DNA from: Viridibacillus sp050278625
GTDB lineage: Bacteria > Bacillota > Bacilli > Bacillales_A > Planococcaceae
DNA: 64,000 nt
Assembly: GCF_050278625.1 (NCBI RefSeq)
Contig: NZ_JBNNTI010000005.1
Location: 1 to 64,000, forward strand
Reading direction: 5' to 3'
Both the position numbers and the translations under genes were made by a program. The notes beneath the pieces were generated by a model that had not been told where the DNA came from, made no database searches, and saw nothing but the letters and a program-made list of their open reading frames with translations. Within the stretch, counting starts at the first letter, position 1, and each line of letters opens with the position of its first letter. Below, one piece after another: positions 8,381-16,711 of the stretch.

Positions 8381-9130
8381 TTAGTTGAAAGTACCGTAGC
8401 TGTGTAAATAGCGATTCCAGTATCCATTATTGATAGATTGGACTTGAACTTGGCTTCCAGCTGCATGTACGATTTTACCATCACCCATATAAATTGCTAC
8501 GTGATCAATTGCCCCTCCACCTTGTGTGAAGAATACTAAATCACCAGCTTGTGGGTTGCTTGTATATCTTGTTTCACTACGTTGTGAACGACTTGTACGT
8601 GTGATAGATTTACCTTGTTGTTGGAAAACATATTGTGTAAAGCCACTGCAATCGAATCCAGAAGTAGTCGTACCACCATAACGATAAGGGATTCCAATAT
8701 ATTGAAGTGCTTGATCGACGATTTCGCTACCAGAATCGTTACTAGAAGAAGCTTTTGTTATGCTTTTTGATGTTTTTGATAGGTAAGCGCCTGACATCCA
8801 GCCTTCTTTACCGTTTACTGAAACTTTGTACCATGTTTTTTTACCAACAGTTTTTTTAGAAGAAGCCTTTACAACAGTGCCTGAAGCAACAGATGTTTTT
8901 ACTGTTGAGTTTGTTGAAGCATCAGAACGAAGATTCAAGCTTGCAGTTGTTTTGAAGCGAATATTAACTTTAGTAGCAATCGGATTTGAAACTTGAGTTA
9001 CTTCAACTGTTTCAACTTTTGTATTTTCTTTAGTGTTGTTGTCGTTTTCAGCAGCTTTTGCACTTCCAAAGGCAAGTGTTAAAGCAAGTGTACTTGATGC
9101 GATTGCTGTAAATAATGCTTTCTTATTCAT
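8381..9130 (-). CDS. SH3b - NlpC/P60 cell-wall endopeptidase
   Basis: A secreted 249-residue protein: signal peptide (residues 1-28, cleavage near AKAAEN), one bacterial SH3 domain (about 58-122, LNLRSDAS...GWMSGAYLS) for wall binding, and a C-terminal NlpC/P60 domain. The catalytic Cys is in FDCSGFTQYVF and the His in IDHVAIYMGDG, so it should be active as a peptidoglycan endopeptidase. A TTG five codons upstream keeps the frame open, but ATG at 9130 is eight bases from a perfect GGAGG. A promoter and a WalR-type box lie upstream. Confidence 0.9.
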   Translation of the reverse strand: MNKKALFTAIASSTLALTLAFGSAKAAENDNNTKENTKVETVEVTQVSNPIATKVNIRFKTTASLNLRSDASTNSTVKTSVASGTVVKASSKKTVGKKTWYKVSVNGKEGWMSGAYLSKTSKSITKASSSNDSGSEIVDQALQYIGIPYRYGGTTTSGFDCSGFTQYVFQQQGKSITRTSRSQRSETRYTSNPQAGDLVFFTQGGGAIDHVAIYMGDGKIVHAAGSQVQVQSINNGYWNRYLHSYGTFN

Positions 9131-9163
9131 CAATTCATCCTCCAACTTTTCAACGATATTTTT

Positions 9164-9192
9164 TATATATAATGTTCAATGATTATTGTAAA
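9164..9192 (-). promoter_or_regulatory. Promoter of the SH3-NlpC/P60 gene
   Basis: On the minus strand TTTACA is followed after 17 bases by TATATA, about 35 bases before the start codon. Confidence 0.5.
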
Positions 9193-9255
9193 TTTTAGTT
9201 TGTTCGACTAAGTAATACTTTAAAGAATTCAGAAAAGAAACACAATGCTATTTCG

Positions 9256-9272
9256 TTTACAGTTATATTACA
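9256..9272 (-). promoter_or_regulatory. WalR (YycF) box
   Basis: On the minus strand the sequence is TGTAAT-ATAAC-TGTAAA, an exact match to the WalR consensus TGTWAH-N5-TGTWAH. It is about 65 bases upstream of the -35 box. WalRK controls NlpC/P60 autolysins in Bacillus and Staphylococcus, so this fits the gene. Confidence 0.65.
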
Positions 9273-9440
9273 GTTGTGTAACAAAAATGAGGAAAAAGTT
9301 CTAATGATGAGTGGTATTTAAGTCTTTATAGTTTAAATTTTAGTGGGAAATTACTAATTATATTTACTTAAAAGTTAAGTAATTTTTGTAAAAGTTTAAT
9401 TGGCGTATTAAATAAGATAATTTAAGTTTTTAGCGAAGAG

Positions 9441-9463
9441 TTTTGTAACATAATGTTACAAAA
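9441..9463. promoter_or_regulatory. Perfect palindrome TTTTGTAACA-TAA-TGTTACAAAA, unknown factor
   Basis: Ten-base arms with a three-base centre lie in the otherwise AT-rich, gene-free stretch between the two NlpC/P60 genes (9131-9668). The two TGTWAC half-sites are four, not five, bases apart, so it is not a standard WalR box. It looks like an operator, but I cannot name the protein. Nothing else is visible in this gap apart from the promoter and WalR box described above. Confidence 0.4.
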
Positions 9464-9668
9464 TATAGCTGCTATTGAAATAATTCATTTTAAAAAGAGC
9501 TTTAAAGTAGTTCAAAAAGAGGCGTTTCAGTAATGAATGAGTAGTACTTGACGTTCTATAAATATTTTTTTGAGTATCCTTACAATACAAAAAACATTCC
9601 CAAGGCAATTTTATCGCCATGAAAATGCATTTTGATGTTTATTGTTTTATAACAGCAGTACATAAGAT

Positions 9669-10784
9669 TTAATCAAGTGAATAGAAACGTTTGTAACTAT
9701 CAAAGTGCTGTGCCCAATAAGATTCGTTTACAGAAGAGACTTGAACATGTGTACCACCGGCATGTACGAACTGACCATTGCCAATATATATGCCTAAATG
9801 CGAAATACCAGTTTGGTATGTATTACGGAAAAATACTAAGTCACCTACTTGAGGTGTATTAATATAGTAAGATCTAGCTTCATAACCTGCAGCGTTTGTA
9901 CGTGTCATTGAGTGGCCTGCAGTATTAAATACATAGTGAATGAAGCCGCTACAATCGAAACCTGATGGAGTTTGTCCACCCCATACATAAGGTGTATTTT
10001 GTAAGGATAAACCTAAGTTGACAGCCTTTTGTTTGATTTCATTTTTTGAAACAGTTGGTGTAGTTGGCTTTGAAACATTTGTTGTATTTTCTTTGTCTTG
10101 TTGGGGAGTAGAATTTGAGCTGTTTTTGACTTTTAATGTTTGTCCAACACGTATTAAATCAGAAGTTAAACCGTTCCAAGATTTTAATTGAGTAATCGTT
10201 ATGCCGAATTTATAAGCAATACCGGATAAAGTATCACCAGCTACAATTTTATAAGTAGTAGCACCAACATTTTTTGGAGTTGATGGTTTAGTTGTTGTTC
10301 CTGGCTTAGGTGTTGTTGTATTACCAGTTGGTTTACCTGCGTTCGTCGTTGTAGTAGGAATTTTAATCGTTTGTCCTACATATATAAGATGATCTTGGAT
10401 TTTATTGGTTTTTTGAATTGCGCTGACAGACACTTTATATTTTGTTGAAATTTTTGAAAGGGTGTCGCCTTTTTTTACTTTATAGGTAGCGGTATTACTA
10501 GATGAAGAAATTGCATTTGTATTTACCTTATTAGAGGGTACCTTTGAAATTTGAGTAGTTACTTTGCCGGAAAGTAGCAATTTTTGTTTAGGATAAATTA
10601 TATCTGATTTCAAATTGTTTGATTTTTTTAGTTTAGCGACTGTTGTACCGTGCTTAAGTGCAATTGTGTATAAAGAATCACCACTTTTCACCGTATATGT
10701 ATTTGAACTTGCTTCTGTTGATTGACTATTAATACAAAGTGCGAGTGCACCTGTAGCCAGGATGGAATAGGTAGCTTTTTTCAC
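9669..10784 (-). CDS. Triple-LysM NlpC/P60 endopeptidase (LytE/LytF-like)
   Basis: A secreted 371-residue autolysin: signal peptide, three LysM repeats (YTVKSGDSLYTIA, YKVKKGDTLSKIS, YKIVAGDTLSGIA) separated by Ser/Thr/Pro-rich linkers, and a C-terminal NlpC/P60 domain with catalytic Cys in FDCSGFIHYVF and His in ISHLGIYIGNG. This is the LytE/LytF layout of enzymes that cut D-Glu-DAP bonds at the side wall and septum. GTG at 10784 is eight bases from GAGGAG; the upstream GTG is too close. No WalR box was found directly upstream. Confidence 0.9.
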   Translation of the reverse strand: MKKATYSILATGALALCINSQSTEASSNTYTVKSGDSLYTIALKHGTTVAKLKKSNNLKSDIIYPKQKLLLSGKVTTQISKVPSNKVNTNAISSSSNTATYKVKKGDTLSKISTKYKVSVSAIQKTNKIQDHLIYVGQTIKIPTTTTNAGKPTGNTTTPKPGTTTKPSTPKNVGATTYKIVAGDTLSGIAYKFGITITQLKSWNGLTSDLIRVGQTLKVKNSSNSTPQQDKENTTNVSKPTTPTVSKNEIKQKAVNLGLSLQNTPYVWGGQTPSGFDCSGFIHYVFNTAGHSMTRTNAAGYEARSYYINTPQVGDLVFFRNTYQTGISHLGIYIGNGQFVHAGGTHVQVSSVNESYWAQHFDSYKRFYSLD

Positions 10785-10950
10785 GAAAATCACTCCTCTT
10801 TATATTTCAAATTATCATCTCTGTTCTTTGTACCCTCATTCTAGTGAAAAAAAACAGAGAAAACAATGAAATTAGTAAAAAGGGGTAATAAGATAGTGAA
10901 TGTTTTTTGAAAAAATGCAAGATTCTAAAGTAATGGTTATTTAACACTAT

Positions 10951-10987
10951 AAAAAACCTTGTTGTAAAAATAACAAGGGTTTTTATT
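10951..10987 (-). terminator. Terminator of the first LCP gene
   Basis: AAAAACCTTGTT pairs with AACAAGGGTTTTT; it has T-runs in both directions and lies 54 bases past the LCP stop. Confidence 0.85.
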
Positions 10988-11040
10988 ACTAATTAAAAAT
11001 AATAAAATTATGTCAATAGTATTAAAAATAAACTATTTAA

Positions 11041-11967
11041 CTATTTCAAGCTTAAATGAACTTTTAATTCAGTAGATACATCCTTAAGTTCCTTCTTATT
11101 CATCATATAATACCAAATACCATTAATAGTCTGACCTTGCCCTTTTTTAAAATAGAGTTGCTCAATGGAATTAATGGCGTTTTTATGTTTTTTTTGTAAC
11201 TCCAACATTTGTTCAAATGTTAAATTTGTTGAAATATTGTCACCGAGTGCATTGAAAATGTTTTTATACTTCCATAGGCTGCTAACAGAAGCGCCTTCTT
11301 TTAAAATCCCCTGAATGAGTTGTTTTTGTCGTTCTTGTCGACCAAAGTCCCCGTCAGGATCTTCCTTCCTCATACGTACATATGCGAGAGCATGTTCACC
11401 GTCTAATTTTACTTCTCCTTTTGGAAAGCTATAGCCTTCTTCTTTAAATGTAAGCTCATTATTTACTTTAATACCACCAACAGCATCTACAATATCTTGG
11501 AAAGCTTCCATATTCACTTCCGTTACATAATCAATCGGGATATCTAGTAAATTTTCGACTGAAGCCATTGCCATCTTAATGCCTCCAAAAGCATAAGCGT
11601 GATTCAGCTTATCACTCGTCCCGTGACCAACAATTTTGGTATATGTATCTCTCGGAATACTTAACATTTTCGTACTTCCTTCATTAGCATTGATCGTTAG
11701 TACAATAATCGTGTCCGATCGTCCTTTATCATTCTCCCGTTGATCTACACCCAATAGCAAAATGGAAAACGGCTCTTTTTTCTCTAAATGGACTTTTTCT
11801 ACCCTCATGTCGGATTTATCTCGATCAATTTCTACATGCACACTTTTTAAATTAAAAGTTAAATTGGCATATACGTTCCAAATATACATACCAATTCCTA
11901 AAATAATTATGCCAATAATCCACGGCCATTTTCTTTTTTTCTTCTTCGTTTCTATCTCAATTTCCAT
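11041..11967 (-). CDS. LytR-CpsA-Psr (LCP) family ligase, first copy
   Basis: LCP proteins transfer teichoic acid or other anionic polymers from undecaprenyl-PP to peptidoglycan outside the membrane. The 308-residue product has a short lysine-rich cytoplasmic tail, one transmembrane helix (about 15-37) and the LCP core: SILLLGVDQR, GRSDTIIVL, SIPRDTYTKI, LNHAYAFGG, ALAYVRMRKEDPDGDFGRQ. The conserved Asp and Arg residues that hold the pyrophosphate are present. ATG at 11967 follows GGGAGGTGG. A second LCP gene is at 22139. Confidence 0.9.
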   Translation of the reverse strand: MEIEIETKKKKRKWPWIIGIIILGIGMYIWNVYANLTFNLKSVHVEIDRDKSDMRVEKVHLEKKEPFSILLLGVDQRENDKGRSDTIIVLTINANEGSTKMLSIPRDTYTKIVGHGTSDKLNHAYAFGGIKMAMASVENLLDIPIDYVTEVNMEAFQDIVDAVGGIKVNNELTFKEEGYSFPKGEVKLDGEHALAYVRMRKEDPDGDFGRQERQKQLIQGILKEGASVSSLWKYKNIFNALGDNISTNLTFEQMLELQKKHKNAINSIEQLYFKKGQGQTINGIWYYMMNKKELKDVSTELKVHLSLK

Positions 11968-12261
11968 TGATATTCCACCTCCCAAAACAGGCGATTGACT
12001 ATTCTATGTATAATTGCGAAAAGCGTCGACAATTTTCCCTGTTATTTAACTTCTTAAAAATTGATGAAATTATACAAATAATCGCAAGTCATATGTGTTA
12101 TCGACAAAGGTCATTTTATCTATCGATTTATCGAAAATAATGTCGTAATAGGTAGTGGGAATACGTAATGGAAATGAGAGATTGCTATCGTTTTCATCTA
12201 TTTTTCTTTACTTCAAAGTCGCATTATAGGTAGTTTAATACAACAAGAATGTGTTTGAATA

Positions 12262-12298
12262 ATAAAAAAGCTCACTTTTCTTAAGAAAGAGAGCTTTA
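12262..12298 (-). terminator. Terminator of the first comK gene
   Basis: AAAGCTCACTTTT and AAAGAGAGCTTT form the stem; read on the minus strand it ends in TTTTTTATT. The rest of 11998-12261 holds no recognisable feature. Confidence 0.8.
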
Positions 12299-12303
12299 TC
12301 GTA

Positions 12304-12780
12304 TTACTTTCGACGAATTAGTGTTTGCTGTTTATCAAAGCGCAAAGATAAAATAATTGAGGCTAATCGTTGCTGTTGCTCCATAACTGTATGTAAAGAA
12401 ACATCCAAAATAATTATTTCGCCATTATCAAAATAAAGAATTGTCTGTCCTTTACTATATGCCTCATATCGATAATTATGATAAAACACCCATACGCACT
12501 CAGGGTGATAAGGTGATCGTGTCGGATACGCGTAAATTCCTTCACCAATATAAAGTGGAAGCTTTTTGGAATAACCAAGGAGCTCTTTTACTGCATCAAT
12601 ACGACCTTGAAAAGTGGAACCATAGCGAATACATATCTTTTCGAGTAACTGGATAGGCGTTAAAGTCGAGTATAAATATCCATCTTTAGTCATTACCTTA
12701 GACTTCGTCTTTCCTTCAAATACAGGAGATAAAACAAATGAATTGGTAGTGATTAAATCTAAATCCTTATCAAACATCAT
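12304..12780 (-). CDS. comK: ComK-family competence transcription factor, copy 1
   Basis: A 158-residue ComK homologue. ComK is the master activator of DNA-uptake genes, binding paired A/T-rich K-boxes. Family landmarks: the N-terminal segment ending VFEGKTKSKV, LTPIQLLEKICIRYGSTFQGR, KKLPLYIGEGIYAYPTRSP and a C-terminal LASIILSLRF. It is shorter than the 192 residues of B. subtilis ComK, closer to staphylococcal ComK lengths. ATG at 12780 or 12777 follows GAGGTG. It is divergent from a sigma factor, and a second ComK is at 50711. Which copy is functional cannot be told. Confidence 0.8.
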   Translation of the reverse strand: MMFDKDLDLITTNSFVLSPVFEGKTKSKVMTKDGYLYSTLTPIQLLEKICIRYGSTFQGRIDAVKELLGYSKKLPLYIGEGIYAYPTRSPYHPECVWVFYHNYRYEAYSKGQTILYFDNGEIIILDVSLHTVMEQQQRLASIILSLRFDKQQTLIRRK

Positions 12781-13007
12781 CAAACACCTCACATTTTCAT
12801 CCATCATACGAAAATAACTAACTTAAATCAACATAATATTGTATATTTTCCAAATATTATAAATTATTAGCGAGGTAAGTGCAGAGGAAACGTTGAATTT
12901 CATGTATCGAACGTTAACTATAGTCATTCGTCTTAAACTATAATCCCATATACGATATGCATTACCCGGGATTAAAAAGTGTTGTGCACAACTAGAAAGG
13001 CCATCTA

Positions 13008-13508
13008 ATGGACCAATTTGAAATTGTTTTAGCACAATTCGAACCAATGATTACAAGTGTTATGAACCGTTGTCGCATTTATCGAGAACACGAGCAATAT
13101 AGACAGGCAGCACGTATCGGACTTTGGAAAGCTTGGTCAAAATATGAAGACAGTCGAGGTGACTTTGCTCCATATGCTTATAGATGTATCCAAGGTGCCG
13201 TTTTAGATGAGTTGAAAAAAGAATCGCGCAATGAAGAACGTAATATACCTGTCGAGTCAGATACACTAGAATTACTGACAATAAACAAACGCGTAGAAAA
13301 GTCAAATACACATATACTAGATTCTATTTTAGAAGCACTACCACCGAAGGATTTACAGTTGCTAATTCTATTGTATATAAAAGGATACAGCTATGATGAA
13401 TTAGCGGTTATGGAAGGGCTCACAAAAGGTGGTATTAAAAAAAGAAGAGATCGAATTATGAAGCAAATACGAGAAGAAAAAATGAAAATCCCTAAAAAAA
13501 TCAAGTAA
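13008..13508 (+). CDS. Small sigma-70-family RNA polymerase sigma factor
   Basis: A 166-residue alternative sigma factor. Region 2 is visible in the N-terminal half (YRQAARIGLWKAWSKYEDSRG, FAPYAYRCIQGAVLDELKK). Region 4 with a helix-turn-helix is in the C-terminal half (LPPKDLQLLILLYIKGYSYDELAVMEG, GGIKKRRDRIMKQI). The size and region-2 style resemble the ComX/SigH group of competence sigma factors, but I cannot assign a regulon. ATG follows AGAAAGG at seven bases. It is transcribed away from comK across a 227-base gap containing the inverted repeat TAATCCC/GGGATTA (12941-12974). Confidence 0.75.
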   Translation: MDQFEIVLAQFEPMITSVMNRCRIYREHEQYRQAARIGLWKAWSKYEDSRGDFAPYAYRCIQGAVLDELKKESRNEERNIPVESDTLELLTINKRVEKSNTHILDSILEALPPKDLQLLILLYIKGYSYDELAVMEGLTKGGIKKRRDRIMKQIREEKMKIPKKIK

Positions 13509-13994
13509 AGTAAAACCGAGCGAAATTGTAATAGTTTATCAGATTACCGTAGTAAATGTCGACATGGGCTGCTTCCTTAGAGGAGATACAAGATATGATG
13601 CAAAAAATGTCATCAAAGATAACTGAGACATGAGTCAATTATAGAAGAAATTAGACCTTGAAGTGCGTGCAGGTTGTCGAAATTACTAATATTGAGTAAC
13701 ATAATTGAATGGACCGAGAAAAAAGTTACTAATGTTAAGAGTATATACTAATACTTAACGAAAACGCATGAAGTTTTTTCTGTAATAATTGTAAATGGGA
13801 TTATAAATGTGATACGTTAAGTATAATACTCAATTGAAGAAATAAAGTAACAAAAATAGCAAAAAAAGCATTAATTCGCGAATATTTATGATTTTTTATG
13901 ATTTTAATAGGCAAACGTATTTACGTATAGTATATAGAGTAGTATTATAAATTTCATGAACATAAAAACGTTTGCATATTTGGGAGGAAAGAAA
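13509..13994. other. Gene-free AT-rich stretch before the malic enzyme gene
   Basis: No reading frame with a credible start and no clear terminator is visible. TTACGT (13920-13925) followed after 16 bases by TATTAT is a weak promoter candidate for the malic enzyme gene. Confidence 0.4.
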
Positions 13995-15323
13995 TTGAGC
14001 GTTCAAAGCATTATTCGTAATTTAATAGTAGAAACACCATCTCAGCCAGGGAATTTGGCAAAAGTTGCAACAGCAATTGGCTCAATTGGTGGTGATATTG
14101 GTGATATAAAAACAATGAAAATCGGCGCTTTATCTACGATTCGTGATATTTCATGTACATGTACAGATATCGCTCAGCTCGATAAAATTGTCGATGCCAT
14201 AAATAATATTGCTGACAATATTCACGTCCGTTCAGTATCTGATGACGTCATGAAAGCACACGAAGGCGGAAAAATTCATATGACAAGTCGTGTAGACGTG
14301 CGGTCATTAAGTGATTTACGTCGAATTTATACACCTGGTGTGGCGAATGTATGCCAAGAAATCCAAAGAGAACCAGAAAAAGCACATTACTACACAAGTA
14401 TTGGTAATACTGTTGCAATTGTTACAGATGGTACGGCTATTCTAGGATTGGGGAATATTGGACCAGTTGCAGGTATGCCTGTTATGGAAGGTAAAGCTGT
14501 ACTATTTGATCAATTTGCTGGTATTAGTGGTATTCCGATCTTACTCGATACAAGTAATCCTGATGAGGTAGTTGAAACCGTAAAACATATTGCAAAAGGT
14601 TTTGGTGGTATCTTATTAGAAGATATTGGTTCACCACATTGCTTCGAAATTGAGGAGCGTTTAAAGGCCGAGCTTTCAATTCCTGTTATGCACGATGATC
14701 AACATGGAACAGCTGTTGTTACATTAGCAGCAGTAATATCAGCTTGTCGTTATGCGGGAGTTGAATTGAAAGATGCTGTCGTTGGTCAAATTGGCCTTGG
14801 TGCAGCAGGACAAGCAATTTGCCGTATGCTAATGGCCTATGGTGTTAAAGAAGTATGTGGTGCGGACACGCAAGAAAGAGCATTAGCTCGTCTGAGTAGT
14901 TTTGGTGGAACAGTAGTAGGATCAGTTGAAGAAATGATGGCAAAATGCGATATCGTTATTGCAACGACAGGAGTATCTGGGCTAATTAAACCGTCAATGG
15001 TGCGCGAAGGACAAATCATTTTGGCTCTTTCAAATCCATACCCAGAAATTACACCTGAAGATGCGATTGCTGCTGGAGCATCATTTGCTGCAGATGGACG
15101 CCTTGTCAACAATGTTCTAGGCTTCCCAGGGATTTTCAGAGGTGCATTAAATGCCAATGTTAAAAGTATTACGTATCCAATGTTATTAGCTGCGGCTAAT
15201 GCCATTGTAGAGGCAACGCGAAACGGTGACCTTGTACCACACCCACTGGATCCAAATGTCCATAAATCAGTAGCTGAAGCTGTTGAACGAGTAGCCTTAA
15301 TAGAGATGTCAAATATAGATTAA
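13995..15323 (+). CDS. NAD-dependent malic enzyme with N-terminal ACT domain
   Basis: Oxidatively decarboxylates malate to pyruvate with a nicotinamide cofactor, linking the TCA cycle to pyruvate. The N-terminal 75 residues are an ACT-type ligand-binding domain (LIVETPSQPGNLAKVATAIG), then the catalytic core: RRIYTPGVANVCQ, VTDGTAILGLGNIGP, VMEGKAVLFDQF, LEDIGSPHCFEIEERL, HDDQHGTAVV, and the Rossmann motif GLGAAGQA. The frame is open from 13956, but TTG at 13995 is seven bases from GGAGG. The ACT domain suggests allosteric control. Monocistronic with its own terminator. Confidence 0.92.
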   Translation: MSVQSIIRNLIVETPSQPGNLAKVATAIGSIGGDIGDIKTMKIGALSTIRDISCTCTDIAQLDKIVDAINNIADNIHVRSVSDDVMKAHEGGKIHMTSRVDVRSLSDLRRIYTPGVANVCQEIQREPEKAHYYTSIGNTVAIVTDGTAILGLGNIGPVAGMPVMEGKAVLFDQFAGISGIPILLDTSNPDEVVETVKHIAKGFGGILLEDIGSPHCFEIEERLKAELSIPVMHDDQHGTAVVTLAAVISACRYAGVELKDAVVGQIGLGAAGQAICRMLMAYGVKEVCGADTQERALARLSSFGGTVVGSVEEMMAKCDIVIATTGVSGLIKPSMVREGQIILALSNPYPEITPEDAIAAGASFAADGRLVNNVLGFPGIFRGALNANVKSITYPMLLAAANAIVEATRNGDLVPHPLDPNVHKSVAEAVERVALIEMSNID

Positions 15324-15353
15324 TAACAAAAGATCGCTTATCAAGCGGTTTCA

Positions 15354-15402
15354 GACTGTAGAAAAACTCGAAAAAAACGAGTTTTCTACAGTCTTTTTAT
15401 TT
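15354..15402 (+). terminator. Terminator of the malic enzyme gene
   Basis: CTGTAGAAAAACTCG and CGAGTTTTCTACAG form a long stem followed by TCTTTTTATTTTT. Confidence 0.95.
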
Positions 15403-15426
15403 TTATACAGGATAGATCAGGTTTTC

Positions 15427-15512
15427 CAAAGCCTTCCGCTCGCTTTCTGCGGGTGAGCGCCGAGCCGCTTCGTCGCTACGCTCCTGTAGGATCTCGTCTG
15501 TCTCGCTTTTTT
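15427..15512. repeat. GC-rich dispersed intergenic repeat, copy 1
   Basis: A GC-rich block stands out from AT-rich surroundings. It shares the core CGTCGCTACGCTCCTG and the following GG(A/G)TCTC with a second block at 28256-28372. I recall similar sequences as abundant intergenic repeats in Bacillales genomes; here only the two-copy similarity is seen. No coding potential. Confidence 0.6.
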
Positions 15513-15594
15513 GAACCAATAAAATGCTACCTTCTTATTCTATTAACTCATTCATTTTAATAATTGAAAGTAAGAATAATCTCGTCGTATAAAA

Positions 15595-15622
15595 AAGCAT
15601 TCCGCAGCCGCGAAATGCTTCC
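15595..15622 (-). terminator. Terminator of the decayed glutamate-synthase-like gene
   Basis: GCATTCCGC and GCGAAATGC form the stem; the minus-strand reading ends in TTTTTT. It lies 12 bases past the pseudogene's original stop. Confidence 0.8.
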
Positions 15623-15633
15623 TCTAAAACATG

Positions 15634-16502
15634 CTATTTCTTCTCTAAATCCTCAACAGAGAATACACGACCATAAGCATTCTTATAAACAATATAGTTC
15701 GTTACACGGTATTTTTTTCATCAATAATCAGTCCATTTTGTAATTTAGAATTCGTGTAGCTACGCCTGCTGGACAATCATTTGAATGAAACGGTACCATA
15801 ATACAGCCGACTGATATCATAAAGCCACGAGCAATATTGATTAAATCTGCACCTAAAGCGAGCATGACAGCTGCATGGTCAGGTGTAATAAATTTTCCCG
15901 TTGCGATAATTTTCACGCGATCACGAACTCCATGACGAACCAAAGCATCTTGTAATAACACTAGTCCAGAATGGATAGGTAGCTAACACCATCAGCTAGA
16001 TCTTGGAATGTAGCGCCCGTACCACCTTCAGCACCATCAATTGATATGAAATCGGGGCCTTTACCAGATTCCTTCATATAAGTAGCTAACTCATCCGCAT
16101 CTTGTGGGCTACCCACAATTTCTCTGCATCGACATGTAATTCATCTACTTGTTTTGTAAACATCGCATTCCGGATATAAAATCCAGCTTCATCAAAATCA
16201 CGTTTCGAATCAAAGCCGATGACGTTCCCTAAGTATTTCCCAGGTAATACAATATGTAAAAAATCTTCGCGATTAAATGGTTTCCCTAAATGATCATCAT
16301 TAAATAAGTATTGACGGAATTCAGGACCGACCTTTTCCGGGATATATCTCATTTTTCCTGAAACAGGGAAGTTTCTTAGAATAGCATGTTGCTTTTGATG
16401 ACGGTCAAGGTAATAGAAAAAGATTACAAAAATTAATGAAATAACAACTAAAACGACTAGTAATATGAGTAAAATCGAAGAAATACATTCAAACCATCCC
16501 AT
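15634..16502 (-). pseudogene. FMN-binding glutamate-synthase-family protein (YerD-like), multiply broken
   Basis: The N-terminal part (16502 down to about 16100) has a membrane helix and then PVSGKMRYIPEKVGPEFRQYLF and KYLGNVIGFDSKRDF, as in YerD-type proteins. It then jumps into a different frame reading MKESGKGPDFISIDGAEGGTGA (16078-16014), hits a stop near 15960, resumes with HGVRDRVKIIATGKF...NIARGFMISVGCIM, stops again at 15728, and a last frame reads KKYRVTNYIVYKNAYGRVF to 15634. A family member would be about 500 residues; the central part is deleted and at least two further lesions are present. Its terminator is still in place. Confidence 0.85.
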
Positions 16503-16662
16503 ATGCGTCACACCCCTTTTTTATATAAAAACCTTAATCTATATCAATAACTTATATAACATCTTACAATTTGAGATAGATTCAAGAGTTTGAAAATAGA
16601 TAAACAATACAGAAAATACTTTATTATTAAAATAATTAGGGGGGGTGAATTTAGATTAACGC

Positions 16663-16699
16663 AAAACTACCCAGAGCGTTAAGTGCTCTGGGTAGTTTA
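16663..16699 (-). terminator. Terminator-like hairpin after brnQ
   Basis: AAACTACCCAGAGC (16664-16677) is an exact inverted repeat of GCTCTGGGTAGTTT (16685-16698). The T-tail on the minus strand is short, so it could also be a bidirectional barrier. Confidence 0.75.
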
Positions 16700-16711
16700 A
16701 TGTAAAGTGTT

